Source: an uncultured Flavobacteriales bacterium (lineage in GTDB: Bacteria > Bacteroidota > Bacteroidia > Flavobacteriales_G > Salibacteraceae). Taken from it: 64,000 nucleotides of DNA. The notes under the pieces were generated by a model. The model was not told the DNA's origin. It worked only from the letters and a program-made list of their open reading frames with translations, and made no database searches. The translations under genes were made by a program, and so were the position numbers. Below are positions 54,701-63,996 of the stretch, piece after piece. Each line of letters begins with the position of its first letter. Position 1 is the stretch's first letter. The stretch spans positions 186,001-250,000 of the forward strand of contig CALSRO010000006.1 of assembly GCA_943788775.1 (NCBI GenBank), read 5' to 3'.

Positions 54701-54806
54701 AACGGAAATCTACAAGCGGGTGGTTCACTCATGGGGTGGTAAGTATTACTTTTTAAATGATCTACCAATTTCGGAGCTGATTTGGAATCGAGACTCAAAT
54801 AACTAA
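51753..54806 (+). CDS. Exported long TPR-like repeat protein
   Basis: About 1017 residues from ATG 51753 (a TTG at 51735 and an ATG at 51765 are alternatives). Signal peptide (LGLLTLALFISSFIIGQ), a carboxypeptidase-regulatory-like domain (about 22-110; DATVKDQDGGKLPGVDIVV), then twelve tandem units of about 65 residues, each a helix pair of the pattern Y...A...AD..F....(F/L)..AK..Y..A...KPDE.YP..QI. A short conserved C-terminal domain follows (NAKVTIRKVTIGDRTEIYKR, WGGKYYFLNDLPISELIW), known from other Bacteroidota repeat proteins. Probably a periplasmic or surface scaffold; partner unknown. Confidence 0.82.
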   Translation, partial: SMYAYMRGLGLLTLALFISSFIIGQDANNLALDATVKDQDGGKLPGVDIVVIQDGALVSKVKTRSNGRFDLLLDFDHEYIIEANRPGFVSKRMYVNTNNVPEDEQLWGYEYGGFAIDLFKNIEGVDFSILEKPVAKIYYDPNAQNFTYDKVYTKQIKAQLDELLEEYERTEKIQEQILAQKEKDYLLAIKDAENALADGDLLIAKENYLAAASLKPDESTPKKKLQEIESKINAESNTEEKYMSLLASGDQLYAEEKFEKAKALYNEASDLKPEEIYPKTKAKESAKLALELKDKLAAEALLAEKDLRYNEEISKADKEFTSGNFLNSKAYYQNAIGLKPDEQYPKDQIQAADIKISEMRAASEKEKELAIIVERYNAQIAKADAAYDSKNLENALAGYNEALNIKNDEEYPRKQILKIEEQLAEIARNAETEKINQEKQRSYLAAIKEADDLLAKNLLVEAKSSYEEALRVKPDESYPEAQIKLIAERVALEKEQAMRNENLKAENEAFEKKLADANDRFNQNKFEEAITIYEEALKLRPSDQSIKDKIADAKVLISKNERDAKYNEVVAEADRLFSQNKLAEAKTKYEQAIEILDSDKYPLQQISKIEQPLKDQIARNEQDEITREREEKYSELIRVADEAFRNEEFKSAINSYKEAQTYTDDPKYAIDQIELSNKRIQELEKSKAESELVAQNQAEYEKAIQLADMQFENKEFDKAVTAYNLAASILTDQSYPKEQITQIEGILKEKSENEALLAEQSEEDKRNAKQKAAYDDAISMADAYMDSEDYLNAKLKYGEAKEIDPSQSYATNQISAIDQLLLEMKATAKAEEDQRNAYNQLLSDGDQAVMNKNWTKARESFESALKIYADEKIPQAWLEEIDILEQKQLDEQKNELFKQHIAKADDAFMKGDLDEAKLYYNKALEIFPEDAFALARIKKISEIQNAESETKIVVEDKERSMVEENYDEGNAKVTIRKVTIGDRTEIYKRVVHSWGGKYYFLNDLPISELIWNRDSNN

Positions 54807-54808
54807 TT

Positions 54809-55033
54809 ATGGAATCAGGACTTAAAAAAATCACGGCATCGGTACTAATAATCGCAACGTTGTTCTTCGCAACACTTGCAGTTTTATCTATTTGGGATAT
54901 TATACAAGTTGAAAAAATCTTTCAGAAGAGTTTTTTCACACTGATTGTGATCTTTTGTGCTTCAGGTATTATGCTTTTTATATTCACTAACTTCTTCAAG
55001 AATAACAGCAAAGATCGTAATGAATCGAACTGA
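54809..55033 (+). CDS. Small two-helix membrane protein
   Basis: 74 residues with two membrane helices (about 9-30, VLIIATLFFATLAVLSIWDI, and 41-62, FFTLIVIFCASGIMLFIF) and a polar Lys/Asn-rich tail. It starts 2 bases after the repeat protein, so it is in the same transcript. Function unknown. Confidence 0.7.
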   Translation: MESGLKKITASVLIIATLFFATLAVLSIWDIIQVEKIFQKSFFTLIVIFCASGIMLFIFTNFFKNNSKDRNESN

Positions 55034-55041
55034 TATTGTTA

Positions 55042-55071
55042 TTGTCGATTTCAGGGATAGTTCTATATTTA
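55042..55071 (+). promoter_or_regulatory. Candidate promoter for recQ
   Basis: TTG at 55042, 19-base spacer, TATATTTA at 55064 (seven of eight matches), 19 bases before the ATG at 55091. Confidence 0.45.
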
Positions 55072-55090
55072 ATAACTAAACAAACCATTG

Positions 55091-57301
55091 ATGAAAACCA
55101 CTATGCTGTCGCTGGATGATGCGCTGAAAGAATACTTCGGTTTTGATAGTTTTAAAGGAAACCAGAAGGACGTTATGCAAAGCGTTCTCGATGGTCATGA
55201 CACATTTGTAATCATGCCCACTGGCGGTGGAAAGTCCTTGTGCTATCAACTGCCTGCGCTAATACAAGAAGGCACTGCCATTGTTATTTCACCACTAATA
55301 GCCTTAATGAAGAATCAAGTTGATTCCATACGAAGTTTTGGCTCCAACGACAACATTGCCCACTTTTTAAATAGCTCCCTTAACAAAACCGAGATAACTC
55401 AGGTAAAACTCGATGTGACAAATGGCCACACCAAGATGCTTTACCTTGCTCCCGAGTCATTAAACAAACAAGAGAATCTTGATTTTCTAAAATCAGTTAA
55501 GATTTCATTTGTAGCAGTGGACGAAGCTCATTGTATTTCAGAATGGGGACATGATTTTCGACCTGAATACCGAAGAATCAAGGAAATGATAAAGGGAATT
55601 GACAAAACAATTCCCGTAATGGCTCTGACAGCAACGGCCACACCAAAAGTTCAATCTGATATTCAGAAAAACCTAGCGATGGTTGATGCTAAAGTTTACA
55701 AAGCATCATTTAATCGTCCAAACCTTTTTTATGAGGTCCGTCCGAAAATTGATGCTGTCAAGCAACTCATACGATACATAAAGGAAAATTCAGGCAAATC
55801 AGGTATTATATATTGTCTCAGTAGAAAAAAGGTCGAGGAAATTGCAGAAACACTGCAAGTGAATGGAATTAAAGCCTTGCCCTATCATGCAGGCTTTGAT
55901 GCTGGTACCAGGTCAAGAAATCAAGACATGTTTCTGATGGAAGATGTCGATGTAATAGTCGCTACGATCGCTTTTGGAATGGGTATTGACAAACCAGATG
56001 TTCGATTTGTCGTTCACTATGATATTCCAAAGAGTTTAGAAGGTTACTATCAGGAAACTGGAAGGGCCGGTCGAGATGGCGGAGAAGGTCGCTGCATAGC
56101 TTTCTACGATTATAAAGACGTAGAGAAGTTAGAGAAGTTCATGCACGGCAAACCTGTGGCCGAACAGGAGGTGGGTCGACAGCTTTTAGATGAAGTCGTT
56201 TCTTATGCTGAGACAGCCGTTTCAAGACGTAAGTTTTTATTGAATTATTTCGGTGAATCTTGGGATGAAGTAAATGGCGAAGGAGCAAACATGGATGATA
56301 ACTCTGTGAATCCAAAGCAGAAGGTTGATTTCATCAATGAAATGAAAGTCCTTTTCAATGCCGTTGACACAGTAAAAGAACGTTTCAAGGCTAAGCACAT
56401 AATTAATGTTCTTATTGGAAATAATACCTCTGAGGTTTCAACTTACCGACATAATCAAAGCGAAATTTTCGGAATAGGGAAGGAAACAGACCCCAAGCTT
56501 TGGATGGCGGCAATTCGACAGGCCATTGTCAATGGCTTTCTCTATAAAGACATCGAGACTTACGGATTACTTAAAATTACAGATAAGGGGCGTGAGTTCA
56601 TGAAGAACCCACCGGAATCATTTATCGTCTATAAGGATCATGACTACATAACTCAACTGAAAGATGCTGATGATGTGGTTTTAAACTCTAAGTCGGGCGG
56701 TGCAGCCATGGATGAGGTTCTTTTGAAACAACTTAAAGAACTAAGAAAGAAAATATCTAAGCAAAAGAATGTACCCCCATTTGTGGTTTTTCAGGATCCT
56801 TCATTGCAGGATATGGCAAATCAATATCCAATTACCATTGATGAACTCAAGAATATTCAAGGAGTTGGCTCGGGTAAGGCGATCAAATATGGAAAACCAT
56901 TCATTGAGCTAATTTCCAACTATGTTGAGGAAAATGAAATTGAACGTCCACAGGATATGGTTGTTAAATCGGTTGTCAATAAATCTGGCACAAAGGTTTA
57001 CATCATCCAAGGTATTGACAGAAAAATCCCATTGAATGACATTGCCAAAACAAAAGGGATGGAGTTCGATGATTTGCTTTCTGAACTGGAGCACATTGTT
57101 GACAGTGGCACTCGATTGAACATTGACTATTACATCAATGAGGAAATTGATGAAGATAAACAAGAGGAAGTCCACGACTATTTCATGGAAGCTGAAACAG
57201 CAGATATTGATGAAGCATTAGAGGAATTAGGGATTGATGATTATACCTCAGAAGAACTGCGACTGTTAAGAATCAAGTTTATGTCGGAAGTTGCCAACTA
57301 G
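55091..57301 (+). CDS. recQ: RecQ ATP-dependent DNA helicase
   Basis: 3'-5' DNA helicase of 736 residues. SF2 core: Q-motif region FKGNQKDVMQSVL, Walker A PTGGGKSLCYQ, DEAH box VDEAHCISEWGHDFRPEYR, ALTATATP, and QETGRAGRDG (motif VI). The RQC domain begins SRRKFLLNYFGESW (Ser378), but the zinc cysteines of typical RecQ are absent: CRR is SRR, and the CGNCDNC stretch is GANMDDNSVNP. HRDC-like region near 530-610. I recall the same loss in other Bacteroidota RecQ proteins. A long acidic C-terminal tail follows (about 690-736). Confidence 0.94.
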   Translation: MKTTMLSLDDALKEYFGFDSFKGNQKDVMQSVLDGHDTFVIMPTGGGKSLCYQLPALIQEGTAIVISPLIALMKNQVDSIRSFGSNDNIAHFLNSSLNKTEITQVKLDVTNGHTKMLYLAPESLNKQENLDFLKSVKISFVAVDEAHCISEWGHDFRPEYRRIKEMIKGIDKTIPVMALTATATPKVQSDIQKNLAMVDAKVYKASFNRPNLFYEVRPKIDAVKQLIRYIKENSGKSGIIYCLSRKKVEEIAETLQVNGIKALPYHAGFDAGTRSRNQDMFLMEDVDVIVATIAFGMGIDKPDVRFVVHYDIPKSLEGYYQETGRAGRDGGEGRCIAFYDYKDVEKLEKFMHGKPVAEQEVGRQLLDEVVSYAETAVSRRKFLLNYFGESWDEVNGEGANMDDNSVNPKQKVDFINEMKVLFNAVDTVKERFKAKHIINVLIGNNTSEVSTYRHNQSEIFGIGKETDPKLWMAAIRQAIVNGFLYKDIETYGLLKITDKGREFMKNPPESFIVYKDHDYITQLKDADDVVLNSKSGGAAMDEVLLKQLKELRKKISKQKNVPPFVVFQDPSLQDMANQYPITIDELKNIQGVGSGKAIKYGKPFIELISNYVEENEIERPQDMVVKSVVNKSGTKVYIIQGIDRKIPLNDIAKTKGMEFDDLLSELEHIVDSGTRLNIDYYINEEIDEDKQEEVHDYFMEAETADIDEALEELGIDDYTSEELRLLRIKFMSEVAN

Positions 57302-57330
57302 CAACTTGAAAAATCCATAATCTGCATTAA

Positions 57331-57366
57331 AAAAGCCCTAATCAACATTGATTAGGGCTTTTACTT
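57331..57366. terminator. Bidirectional terminator between recQ and clpC
   Basis: Perfect 13-base-pair stem aaaagccctaatc/gattagggctttt with loop aacatt, T-rich on both sides, in the 66-base gap between convergent recQ and clpC. Confidence 0.85.
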
Positions 57367-57367
57367 T

Positions 57368-59938
57368 TTAATCCTCGTCCTTCTTCTTCGGTTTTGGTTT
57401 TGACTTTTTCTTTACTGAAATCAGAATTTGAGATGATTCTTTATCTAGTTCGGCCTTTAATTCATCTCCCTCATCAATGTTTGCCTTGATTATTTCTTCT
57501 GCCATCGGGTCTTCCAAATACTTCTGAATGGCTCTCTTCAATGGTCGAGCACCATATTTTTCATCAAATCCCTTTTCAGCAATAAAATCTTTTGCTTCAT
57601 CAGAGAGTGTCAACTTATAACCCATTTCTGCCACGCGAGAATAGAGCGACTTTAGTTCGATATCTATGATTTTGTGGATATCGGCCTTTTTCAAATTATT
57701 GAATAGCACCACATCATCGATTCGGTTTAAAAACTCAGGAGCAAAAGCATTTTTCAAAGCCTTTTCAATGACTCCCTTAGCGATATCATCCGCTTGATCT
57801 TCCTTTGATTTAGTCGCAAACCCAACACCAAGTCCAAAATCCTTCAACTGGCGTGACCCAATATTTGAAGTCATAATGATGATCGTATTTCTAAAATCAA
57901 TTTTGCGACCTAGGCTATCGGTAATTTGACCATCATCTAATACTTGAAGCAACAAATTATATACATCTGGATGCGCTTTTTCAATTTCATCCAGAAGCAC
58001 AACAGAGTAGGGGCGTCTTCGAACCTTTTCTGTCAACTGACCACCTTCTTCATAACCAACATATCCCGGAGGTGCACCAACTAACCTGGAAACCGCAAAC
58101 TTCTCCATGTATTCGCTCATGTCTATTCGGATAAGTGAATCTTCCTTGTCGAATAAATACTTGGACAACACTTTAGCCAATTGAGTTTTACCAACTCCCG
58201 TTGGACCTAAAAATATGAAGGTTCCGATAGGCTTATTTGGATCTTTAAGTCCAGCTCGATTTCTACGAATCGACTTTACAACCTTTTTAATCGCTTCGTC
58301 TTGACCAACTACCGATCCTTGAAGTTCCTTATCCATGTCGATCAATCGTCCGCTTTCTTTCTGAGCGATGCGTTGAGTAGGAACACCTGTCATCATTGCA
58401 ACCACCTCAGCCACATTGTCTTCCGTGACCGTTTCTCGGTGGTTTTTTGTAGCCTCTTCCCATTTCTTCTTTTCAGAATCTAGATCCTCGATCAACTGTC
58501 GTTCTGTATCTCTTAGTTTGGCCGCCTCTTCATATCGCTGACTTCTAACGACCTTATTTTTTTCGTCCTTGATATCCTCAATTTTCTTCTCAATCTCAAT
58601 AATTGCCTTTGGCACATTGATATTGGTAATATGGACTCTGGAGCCAGCCTCGTCTAATGCATCAATAGCTTTATCCGGTAAGTGACGATCACTTATATAT
58701 CGATCAGTAAGCTGAACACAGGCAATCAATGCCTCTTCCGTATAGTTTACATTATGATGTTTTTCGTAATTCTCTTTGATGTTTTTCAATATCTGCAGCG
58801 TTTCTTCAGTAGTAGTCGGTTCGATGATGACTTTCTGAAATCTACGTTCTAGCGCTCCATCTTTTTCAATGTACTGTCTATATTCATCAAGAGTCGTGGC
58901 ACCGATGCATTGAATTTCACCTCTAGCAAGAGCAGGTTTAAACATATTGGACGCGTCTAATGAACCAGAAGCTCCTCCAGCACCAACCAAGGTGTGAATT
59001 TCATCAATGAATAGAATTACATCTGGAGACTTCTCCAATTCATTCATCACCGCCTTCATTCTTTCTTCAAATTGACCGCGATATTTGGTACCGGCTACCA
59101 ACGAAGCAAGATCAAGGGTAACAACCCTCTTATTAAATAGGACACGAGACACTTTTCTCTGAACTATTCTCAGTGCCAGACCTTCGGCTATGGCCGATTT
59201 ACCGACACCGGGTTCACCTATTAATATTGGATTGTTTTTCTTCCTTCTAGACAAGATTTGAGAAACTCGCTCAATTTCCTTTTCTCTTCCTACGATAGGA
59301 TCGAGCTTGTTGTCCTCGGCCATCTTGGTTAAGTCTCGACCAAAATTGTCCAAAACCGGAGTCTTGGACTTGGTCTCAGCACCCTTTCTTGGACTACCGC
59401 CACCGCCAGTAGCACCGCCTCCGAACGAAGACTTGTCATCTTCGTCTTCATCGTCTTGTGGTGAATCGGCATAATCGGCTCTCGGAGTATCCTGGGTCAG
59501 CATACTTTCCAATTCATTTTTCACCCTTTCATAAGTAACGCTAAAGGCTGATAGAGCTCGGGAAGCGACATTATTTTCATCTTTTAGAATTGAAAGCAAT
59601 AAATGCTCTGTACCAATAAGATTACTTTTAAAGAGCTTGGCTTCCAAATAAGTGATCTTTAATGTCTTTTCAGCTTGTTTCACCAAGGGGATGTTACCCA
59701 AACTGTTCAGTGGTTTATTGGTTTTTTCTACCGAACGCACCGAGTTTTCTATCAGTTTTCGCAACTCAACTAAATCAACCTCCAAATTGGATAGTATTTT
59801 AATTGCTACTCCGTCACCTTCTCTAATCATTCCTAAAAGGAAATGCTCTGTTCCAATATAGTCGTGTCCTAAACGTAGAGCCTCTTCTCGGCTGAACGAT
59901 ATAACATCCTTTACTCTTGGCGAAAAATTCGTATCCAT
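57368..59938 (-). CDS. clpC: ClpC-type AAA+ unfoldase of the Clp protease
   Basis: 856-residue HSP100 ATPase that feeds substrates to ClpP. Two N-terminal Clp repeats (about 1-145; GTEHFLLGMIREGDGVAI, GTEHLLLSILKDENNVAS), AAA-1 with Walker A GEPGVGKSA and Walker B ILFIDEIHTLVG, a UVR middle domain (QRYEEAAKLRDTERQLIEDL), AAA-2 with GPTGVGKTQL and VVLLDEIEKAHPD, and a C-terminal Lys/Glu tail. A Gly-rich linker (about 175-195) is present. The ClpP-contact loop of AAA-2 carries VGFATKS (IGF-type loop expected there). Divergent from gyrA. Confidence 0.95.
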   Translation of the reverse strand: MDTNFSPRVKDVISFSREEALRLGHDYIGTEHFLLGMIREGDGVAIKILSNLEVDLVELRKLIENSVRSVEKTNKPLNSLGNIPLVKQAEKTLKITYLEAKLFKSNLIGTEHLLLSILKDENNVASRALSAFSVTYERVKNELESMLTQDTPRADYADSPQDDEDEDDKSSFGGGATGGGGSPRKGAETKSKTPVLDNFGRDLTKMAEDNKLDPIVGREKEIERVSQILSRRKKNNPILIGEPGVGKSAIAEGLALRIVQRKVSRVLFNKRVVTLDLASLVAGTKYRGQFEERMKAVMNELEKSPDVILFIDEIHTLVGAGGASGSLDASNMFKPALARGEIQCIGATTLDEYRQYIEKDGALERRFQKVIIEPTTTEETLQILKNIKENYEKHHNVNYTEEALIACVQLTDRYISDRHLPDKAIDALDEAGSRVHITNINVPKAIIEIEKKIEDIKDEKNKVVRSQRYEEAAKLRDTERQLIEDLDSEKKKWEEATKNHRETVTEDNVAEVVAMMTGVPTQRIAQKESGRLIDMDKELQGSVVGQDEAIKKVVKSIRRNRAGLKDPNKPIGTFIFLGPTGVGKTQLAKVLSKYLFDKEDSLIRIDMSEYMEKFAVSRLVGAPPGYVGYEEGGQLTEKVRRRPYSVVLLDEIEKAHPDVYNLLLQVLDDGQITDSLGRKIDFRNTIIIMTSNIGSRQLKDFGLGVGFATKSKEDQADDIAKGVIEKALKNAFAPEFLNRIDDVVLFNNLKKADIHKIIDIELKSLYSRVAEMGYKLTLSDEAKDFIAEKGFDEKYGARPLKRAIQKYLEDPMAEEIIKANIDEGDELKAELDKESSQILISVKKKSKPKPKKKDED

Positions 59939-60135
59939 ATTCTTAGTTTCTATACTACCTTACTCAAGGTTTGTGCCGCAGCAAAGTAGGAGATTTTTGA
60001 TCTTATCCAAAACTAGGTGAACATTATTGTTGAAAACCTATGAGAACCCTCATGTACTAACAGAAATTTGTTTAAAAATGAGTTGATTTAAACAACCAAA
60101 AACCCAATCCACAGAGTTACTTTCGAACGCTTATG

Positions 60136-60158
60136 AAAGTCAGGCTAATTCTGACTTT
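60136..60158 (+). promoter_or_regulatory. Hairpin in the gyrA leader region
   Basis: Perfect 8-base arms AAAGTCAG and CTGACTTT with a 7-base loop (gctaatt), ending 20 bases before the gyrA ATG. There is no T-tract after it. It could be a regulatory stem-loop or protein site; the remaining clpC/gyrA gap (about 59939-60135) shows no clear consensus promoter. Confidence 0.3.
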
Positions 60159-60178
60159 ATTGACCTTATATAGACAAC

Positions 60179-62725
60179 ATGGCAGAAGGAGAAAAGATTA
60201 TTGCAGTCAATATTGAAGATGAAATGAAAACAGCGTACATCGATTATTCGATGTCCGTGATTGTGTCAAGAGCGTTACCCGATGTGAGAGATGGTTTAAA
60301 GCCTGTTCATAGAAGAGTATTGTACGGTATGCTCGATTTGGGAGTACTCTCAAACAGAGCTTATAAAAAGTCTGCAAGAATTGTAGGGGAAGTATTAGGT
60401 AAGTATCACCCACATGGTGATTCATCTGTATATGATACAATGGTCAGAATGGCTCAGCCTTGGTCTCTTCGATATCCATTAGTGGATGGGCAGGGTAACT
60501 TCGGTTCTATAGATGGTGACAGCCCGGCTGCGATGCGTTATACAGAGGCGCGTCTTCGGAAAATCGCAGAGGAACTGCTCGCTGACATTGATAAAGAAAC
60601 AGTTGACTATCAACTAAACTTTGACGATTCATTAAAGGAACCGACAGTTCTGCCAGCAGGATTTCCTAACCTTTTGGTTAATGGTAGCGCAGGTATCGCT
60701 GTCGGAATGGCAACTAATATGCCACCACATAATCTAACGGAGATTATCAACGGAATAGTTGCTTACATAGATAATAGAGACATTACTATCCCTGAATTAA
60801 TGCAACACGTAACCGCCCCAGATTTCCCAACTGGAGGAACTATCTATGGTTATGAAGGGGTGAAAGCCGCATTCGAAGAGGGTAGAGGTCGCATTGTGAT
60901 GCGCGGTGAAACTACCATTGAAGAGGATGATAATGGAAGAGCAACAATCATCGTCACTGAAATTCCATACCAGGTCAATAAAGCAGATATGATTCAGCGT
61001 ACGGCTGAATTGGTAAATGACAAGAAGATAGAGGGCATTCGGGATATTCGAGATGAATCGGACAGAAATGGAATGCGAATTGTGTACGAATTAAAAAGTG
61101 ATGCCATTCCAAATGTGGTTCAAAATCACCTATTTAAGTACACTGCCTTACAGACAAGCTTTAGTGTAAACAATATCGCGCTGGTAAAGGGTAGACCAAT
61201 TGCATTGAACCTTAAGGATATGATGATTCACTATGTGGATCACCGACATGAGGTTGTGGTTAGACGAGCTCAATTTGAGCTTAGAAAAGCGGAAGAACGC
61301 GCTCACATATTGGAGGGATTGCTCATTGCGTTAGATAACTTGGATGCTGTAATCAGCTTGATCAGAGGATCAAAAACTCCAGATGAGGCTCGTGATGGAT
61401 TAATCGAAAAGTTTAGCCTAAGCGAGATTCAAGCGAGAGCAATTCTCGATATGCGTTTGCAACGTCTGACCGGACTTGAAAGAGACAAGATCAAAGAAGA
61501 GTTTGATGCAATGATGAAAACGATCGATGGCTTGAAAGAACTCTTGAATAATGAGTCTATGCGAATGGAAATGATCAAGAGCGAATTACTTGAGATCAAA
61601 GAAAAGTATGGTGATAAGCGTAGAACCAAAATCGTTCATGCCGCTGGTGATTTCCGTATCGAAGATATGATAGCCAACGAGGAAGTTGTGGTTACCATTT
61701 CACATATGGGTTACATGAAGCGCACCGCGCTTACTGAATACAGAACTCAAAGTAGAGGAGGAGTAGGAAGTAAAGGTTCGGCCACAAGAAATGAAGATTT
61801 CCTAGCGAATTTATTTATCGCCACTACCCACAATTATTTGCTCGTTTTTACAGAAAAGGGCAAATGTTTCTGGATGCGTGTATTTGAAATCCCTGAGGGA
61901 ACGAAGGCTTCTAAGGGACGCGCAATTCAGAACTTATTGAACATCGAGACAGATGATAAAGTACTCGCGTATATTAATGTACCTAGCTTAAGTGATGAGG
62001 AATTTTTGAATAGTCATTATATAATGATGTGCACCAAAAATGGTGTCATCAAAAAGACACCACTTGAAGCGTATAGCCGACCAAGAACAAATGGAATTAT
62101 TGCGATAGGAATTCGTGAAGGCGATCGATTGTTAGAGGCAAGATTGACCAATGGCGACAACCACATTATCATGGCACTTAAGTCTGGTAAGGCAATTCAC
62201 TTTAATGAAAATGCCGTTAGATCTATGGGTCGAGGAGCGAGTGGTGTTCGAGGAATCACCCTTGGAAATCCGAAGGATGAAGTGATCGGCATGATTTGTA
62301 TACAAGATGCTGCTGTTGATACCGTATTAGTAGTTTCTGAAAAGGGGTATGGTAAACGAACTGATGTAGAGGATTACCGAATCACAAATAGAGGTGGAAA
62401 AGGTGTCAAGACGTTAAATATAACGGACAAAACAGGTGGTCTGATTGCCATCAAAAATGTGACAGACGAAAATGATTTGATGATCATCAATAAGTCGGGC
62501 ATCATCATTAGAATGTCGGTTGAAGAGTTGAGAACCATGGGTAGGGCTACTCAAGGCGTGAAGCTGATTAACTTGAGAAACAATGATGCGATCGCAGCCG
62601 TGGCCAAGGTTCCTGCAATGGAGGAAGAAGAATTAGAAGGTGAAGACGTTGAAGGATTAGAAAATGGTCCAGACATGGGTGAAACACCATCTGAAGACAC
62701 CCCAAATGACGATGCCGAATCTTAA
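60179..62725 (+). CDS. gyrA: DNA gyrase subunit A
   Basis: Type II topoisomerase breakage-reunion subunit of 848 residues. Quinolone-resistance region [17 protein letters not shown]: Ser82 and Asp86 correspond to E. coli Ser83 and Asp87, both the usual sensitive residues. Catalytic Tyr121 in [10 protein letters not shown]. The C-terminal pinwheel has blades with [38 protein letters not shown] and the GyrA-box-like [14 protein letters not shown]. An acidic tail (about 820-848, rich in Glu/Asp) closes it. Confidence 0.98.
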   Translation: MAEGEKIIAVNIEDEMKTAYIDYSMSVIVSRALPDVRDGLKPVHRRVLYGMLDLGVLSNRAYKKSARIVGEVLGKYHPHGDSSVYDTMVRMAQPWSLRYPLVDGQGNFGSIDGDSPAAMRYTEARLRKIAEELLADIDKETVDYQLNFDDSLKEPTVLPAGFPNLLVNGSAGIAVGMATNMPPHNLTEIINGIVAYIDNRDITIPELMQHVTAPDFPTGGTIYGYEGVKAAFEEGRGRIVMRGETTIEEDDNGRATIIVTEIPYQVNKADMIQRTAELVNDKKIEGIRDIRDESDRNGMRIVYELKSDAIPNVVQNHLFKYTALQTSFSVNNIALVKGRPIALNLKDMMIHYVDHRHEVVVRRAQFELRKAEERAHILEGLLIALDNLDAVISLIRGSKTPDEARDGLIEKFSLSEIQARAILDMRLQRLTGLERDKIKEEFDAMMKTIDGLKELLNNESMRMEMIKSELLEIKEKYGDKRRTKIVHAAGDFRIEDMIANEEVVVTISHMGYMKRTALTEYRTQSRGGVGSKGSATRNEDFLANLFIATTHNYLLVFTEKGKCFWMRVFEIPEGTKASKGRAIQNLLNIETDDKVLAYINVPSLSDEEFLNSHYIMMCTKNGVIKKTPLEAYSRPRTNGIIAIGIREGDRLLEARLTNGDNHIIMALKSGKAIHFNENAVRSMGRGASGVRGITLGNPKDEVIGMICIQDAAVDTVLVVSEKGYGKRTDVEDYRITNRGGKGVKTLNITDKTGGLIAIKNVTDENDLMIINKSGIIIRMSVEELRTMGRATQGVKLINLRNNDAIAAVAKVPAMEEEELEGEDVEGLENGPDMGETPSEDTPNDDAES

Positions 62726-62732
62726 TTGAAAG

Positions 62733-62762
62733 TTTGGCCTTGTCCTTGTTTATCTACATTTG
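62733..62762 (+). promoter_or_regulatory. Bacteroidota-type promoter for the TPR gene
   Basis: TTTG at 62733, 18-base spacer, TACATTTG at 62755-62762, an exact -7 match; ATG at 62785 follows after 22 bases. With the elements at 31727 and 47773 it is among the three best matches. Confidence 0.65.
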
Positions 62763-62784
62763 AACCAAAATTTTTGAAACAACA

Positions 62785-63996
62785 ATGAGACGACTATTAG
62801 TTTGCGTGCTTTTTTGTGGCTCGGCTGCAATGATTCATGCCCAAGGAGCGAAAGTCCTGAACGCCTACAACTACATGAACGACAATGAGTTGATCAAGGC
62901 AAAGGCGGAAATTGAACCCGCTACAACCAACGAAAAAACCATGGCTGATGCAAAGACTTGGTATTTTCGAGGACTGATTTATGAAAACATCTACAAAAAC
63001 TCATTTGCAAAAAATGAAAAGACGGATGAAGCACTTTTCCCAGAATTAGAAGCTGAGAGGGAAGGGGCTGTAATCACCAGTATTGAATCTTATGAGAAGG
63101 CTATTGCTCTCGGAAGTAAGAAAATCAATATGGCGGAAGTGAAACAGCATCATGCAGAAATGTCTAAATGGGCATATCAAGAAGGTGTGAATTACTACAA
63201 CCAAAAAAAATACACGGATGCAGCCAACATGTTTGCAAAGTGTTATGACGTCAAGTTGAAGTACGAAACAATAGACAACGAAGCCGCTTATAATGCTGGA
63301 CTAGCTTACAAATTAGCTGGAGACAAAGCACAAGCTGAGAAGTACTTGCGCATGTGTATTGCTAATGAGTTTAAAGCTGAGCAGGTCTATCTAGATATAC
63401 TTCATATGTATGGTCAAGATGAGGCAGATGCGGATAAATACAAGGCCACACTTGCAGAAGCGCGTGAAAAGTATCCTAACAACCAAGATATCATCCAAGA
63501 GGAAATCAATATCTATTTGGGAGCCAAAGAATATGACAAGGCACTGACGAACCTCAATAAGGCCATCGAATTAGATCCAAAAAACAAGCAGCTGGTATAT
63601 GCTCGTGGTATTATCCTGGATAATCAACAGGCTACACTGAGAGGTGAGGGTAAGACAGATGAAGCCAACGTAGCCTACAAAAAAGCAGAAGCAGATTACA
63701 AAAGCGTAGTGGCTCTTGATCCAGAAGGATTTGACGGAAACTACAGCTTAGGAGCGCTATACTATAACCGTGGAGCTGAAATGTTAAATGACGCCAACAA
63801 TATATTGGACGATGCTAAATACAAGGCAGCCAAAGAAGAAGCGGAAACAGAATTGAAAGCAGCTTTACCATTTTTGGAAAAGGCACATGCCATTGATCCA
63901 ACGGACATTCAGACCATGAGCTCGTTAAAAGTGATCTATGCTCGAACCAATCAAATGGACAAATTTGATGCGATCAAAGAGAAATTGGAAAACTAG
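62785..63996 (+). CDS. Secreted TPR protein
   Basis: 403-residue exported TPR protein. Signal peptide (RRLLVCVLFCGSAAMIHAQG), then TPR units: ESYEKAIALGSKKINMAEV, GVNYYNQKKYTDAANMFAK, AYNAGLAYKLAGDKAQAEKY, EINIYLGAKEYDKALTNLNK, ADYKSVVALDPEGFDGNYSL. Similar proteins are common in this phylum and usually act as scaffolds in the periplasm. The stop at 63994-63996 (TAG) falls just inside the window. It follows gyrA with its own promoter. Confidence 0.9.
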   Translation: MRRLLVCVLFCGSAAMIHAQGAKVLNAYNYMNDNELIKAKAEIEPATTNEKTMADAKTWYFRGLIYENIYKNSFAKNEKTDEALFPELEAEREGAVITSIESYEKAIALGSKKINMAEVKQHHAEMSKWAYQEGVNYYNQKKYTDAANMFAKCYDVKLKYETIDNEAAYNAGLAYKLAGDKAQAEKYLRMCIANEFKAEQVYLDILHMYGQDEADADKYKATLAEAREKYPNNQDIIQEEINIYLGAKEYDKALTNLNKAIELDPKNKQLVYARGIILDNQQATLRGEGKTDEANVAYKKAEADYKSVVALDPEGFDGNYSLGALYYNRGAEMLNDANNILDDAKYKAAKEEAETELKAALPFLEKAHAIDPTDIQTMSSLKVIYARTNQMDKFDAIKEKLEN

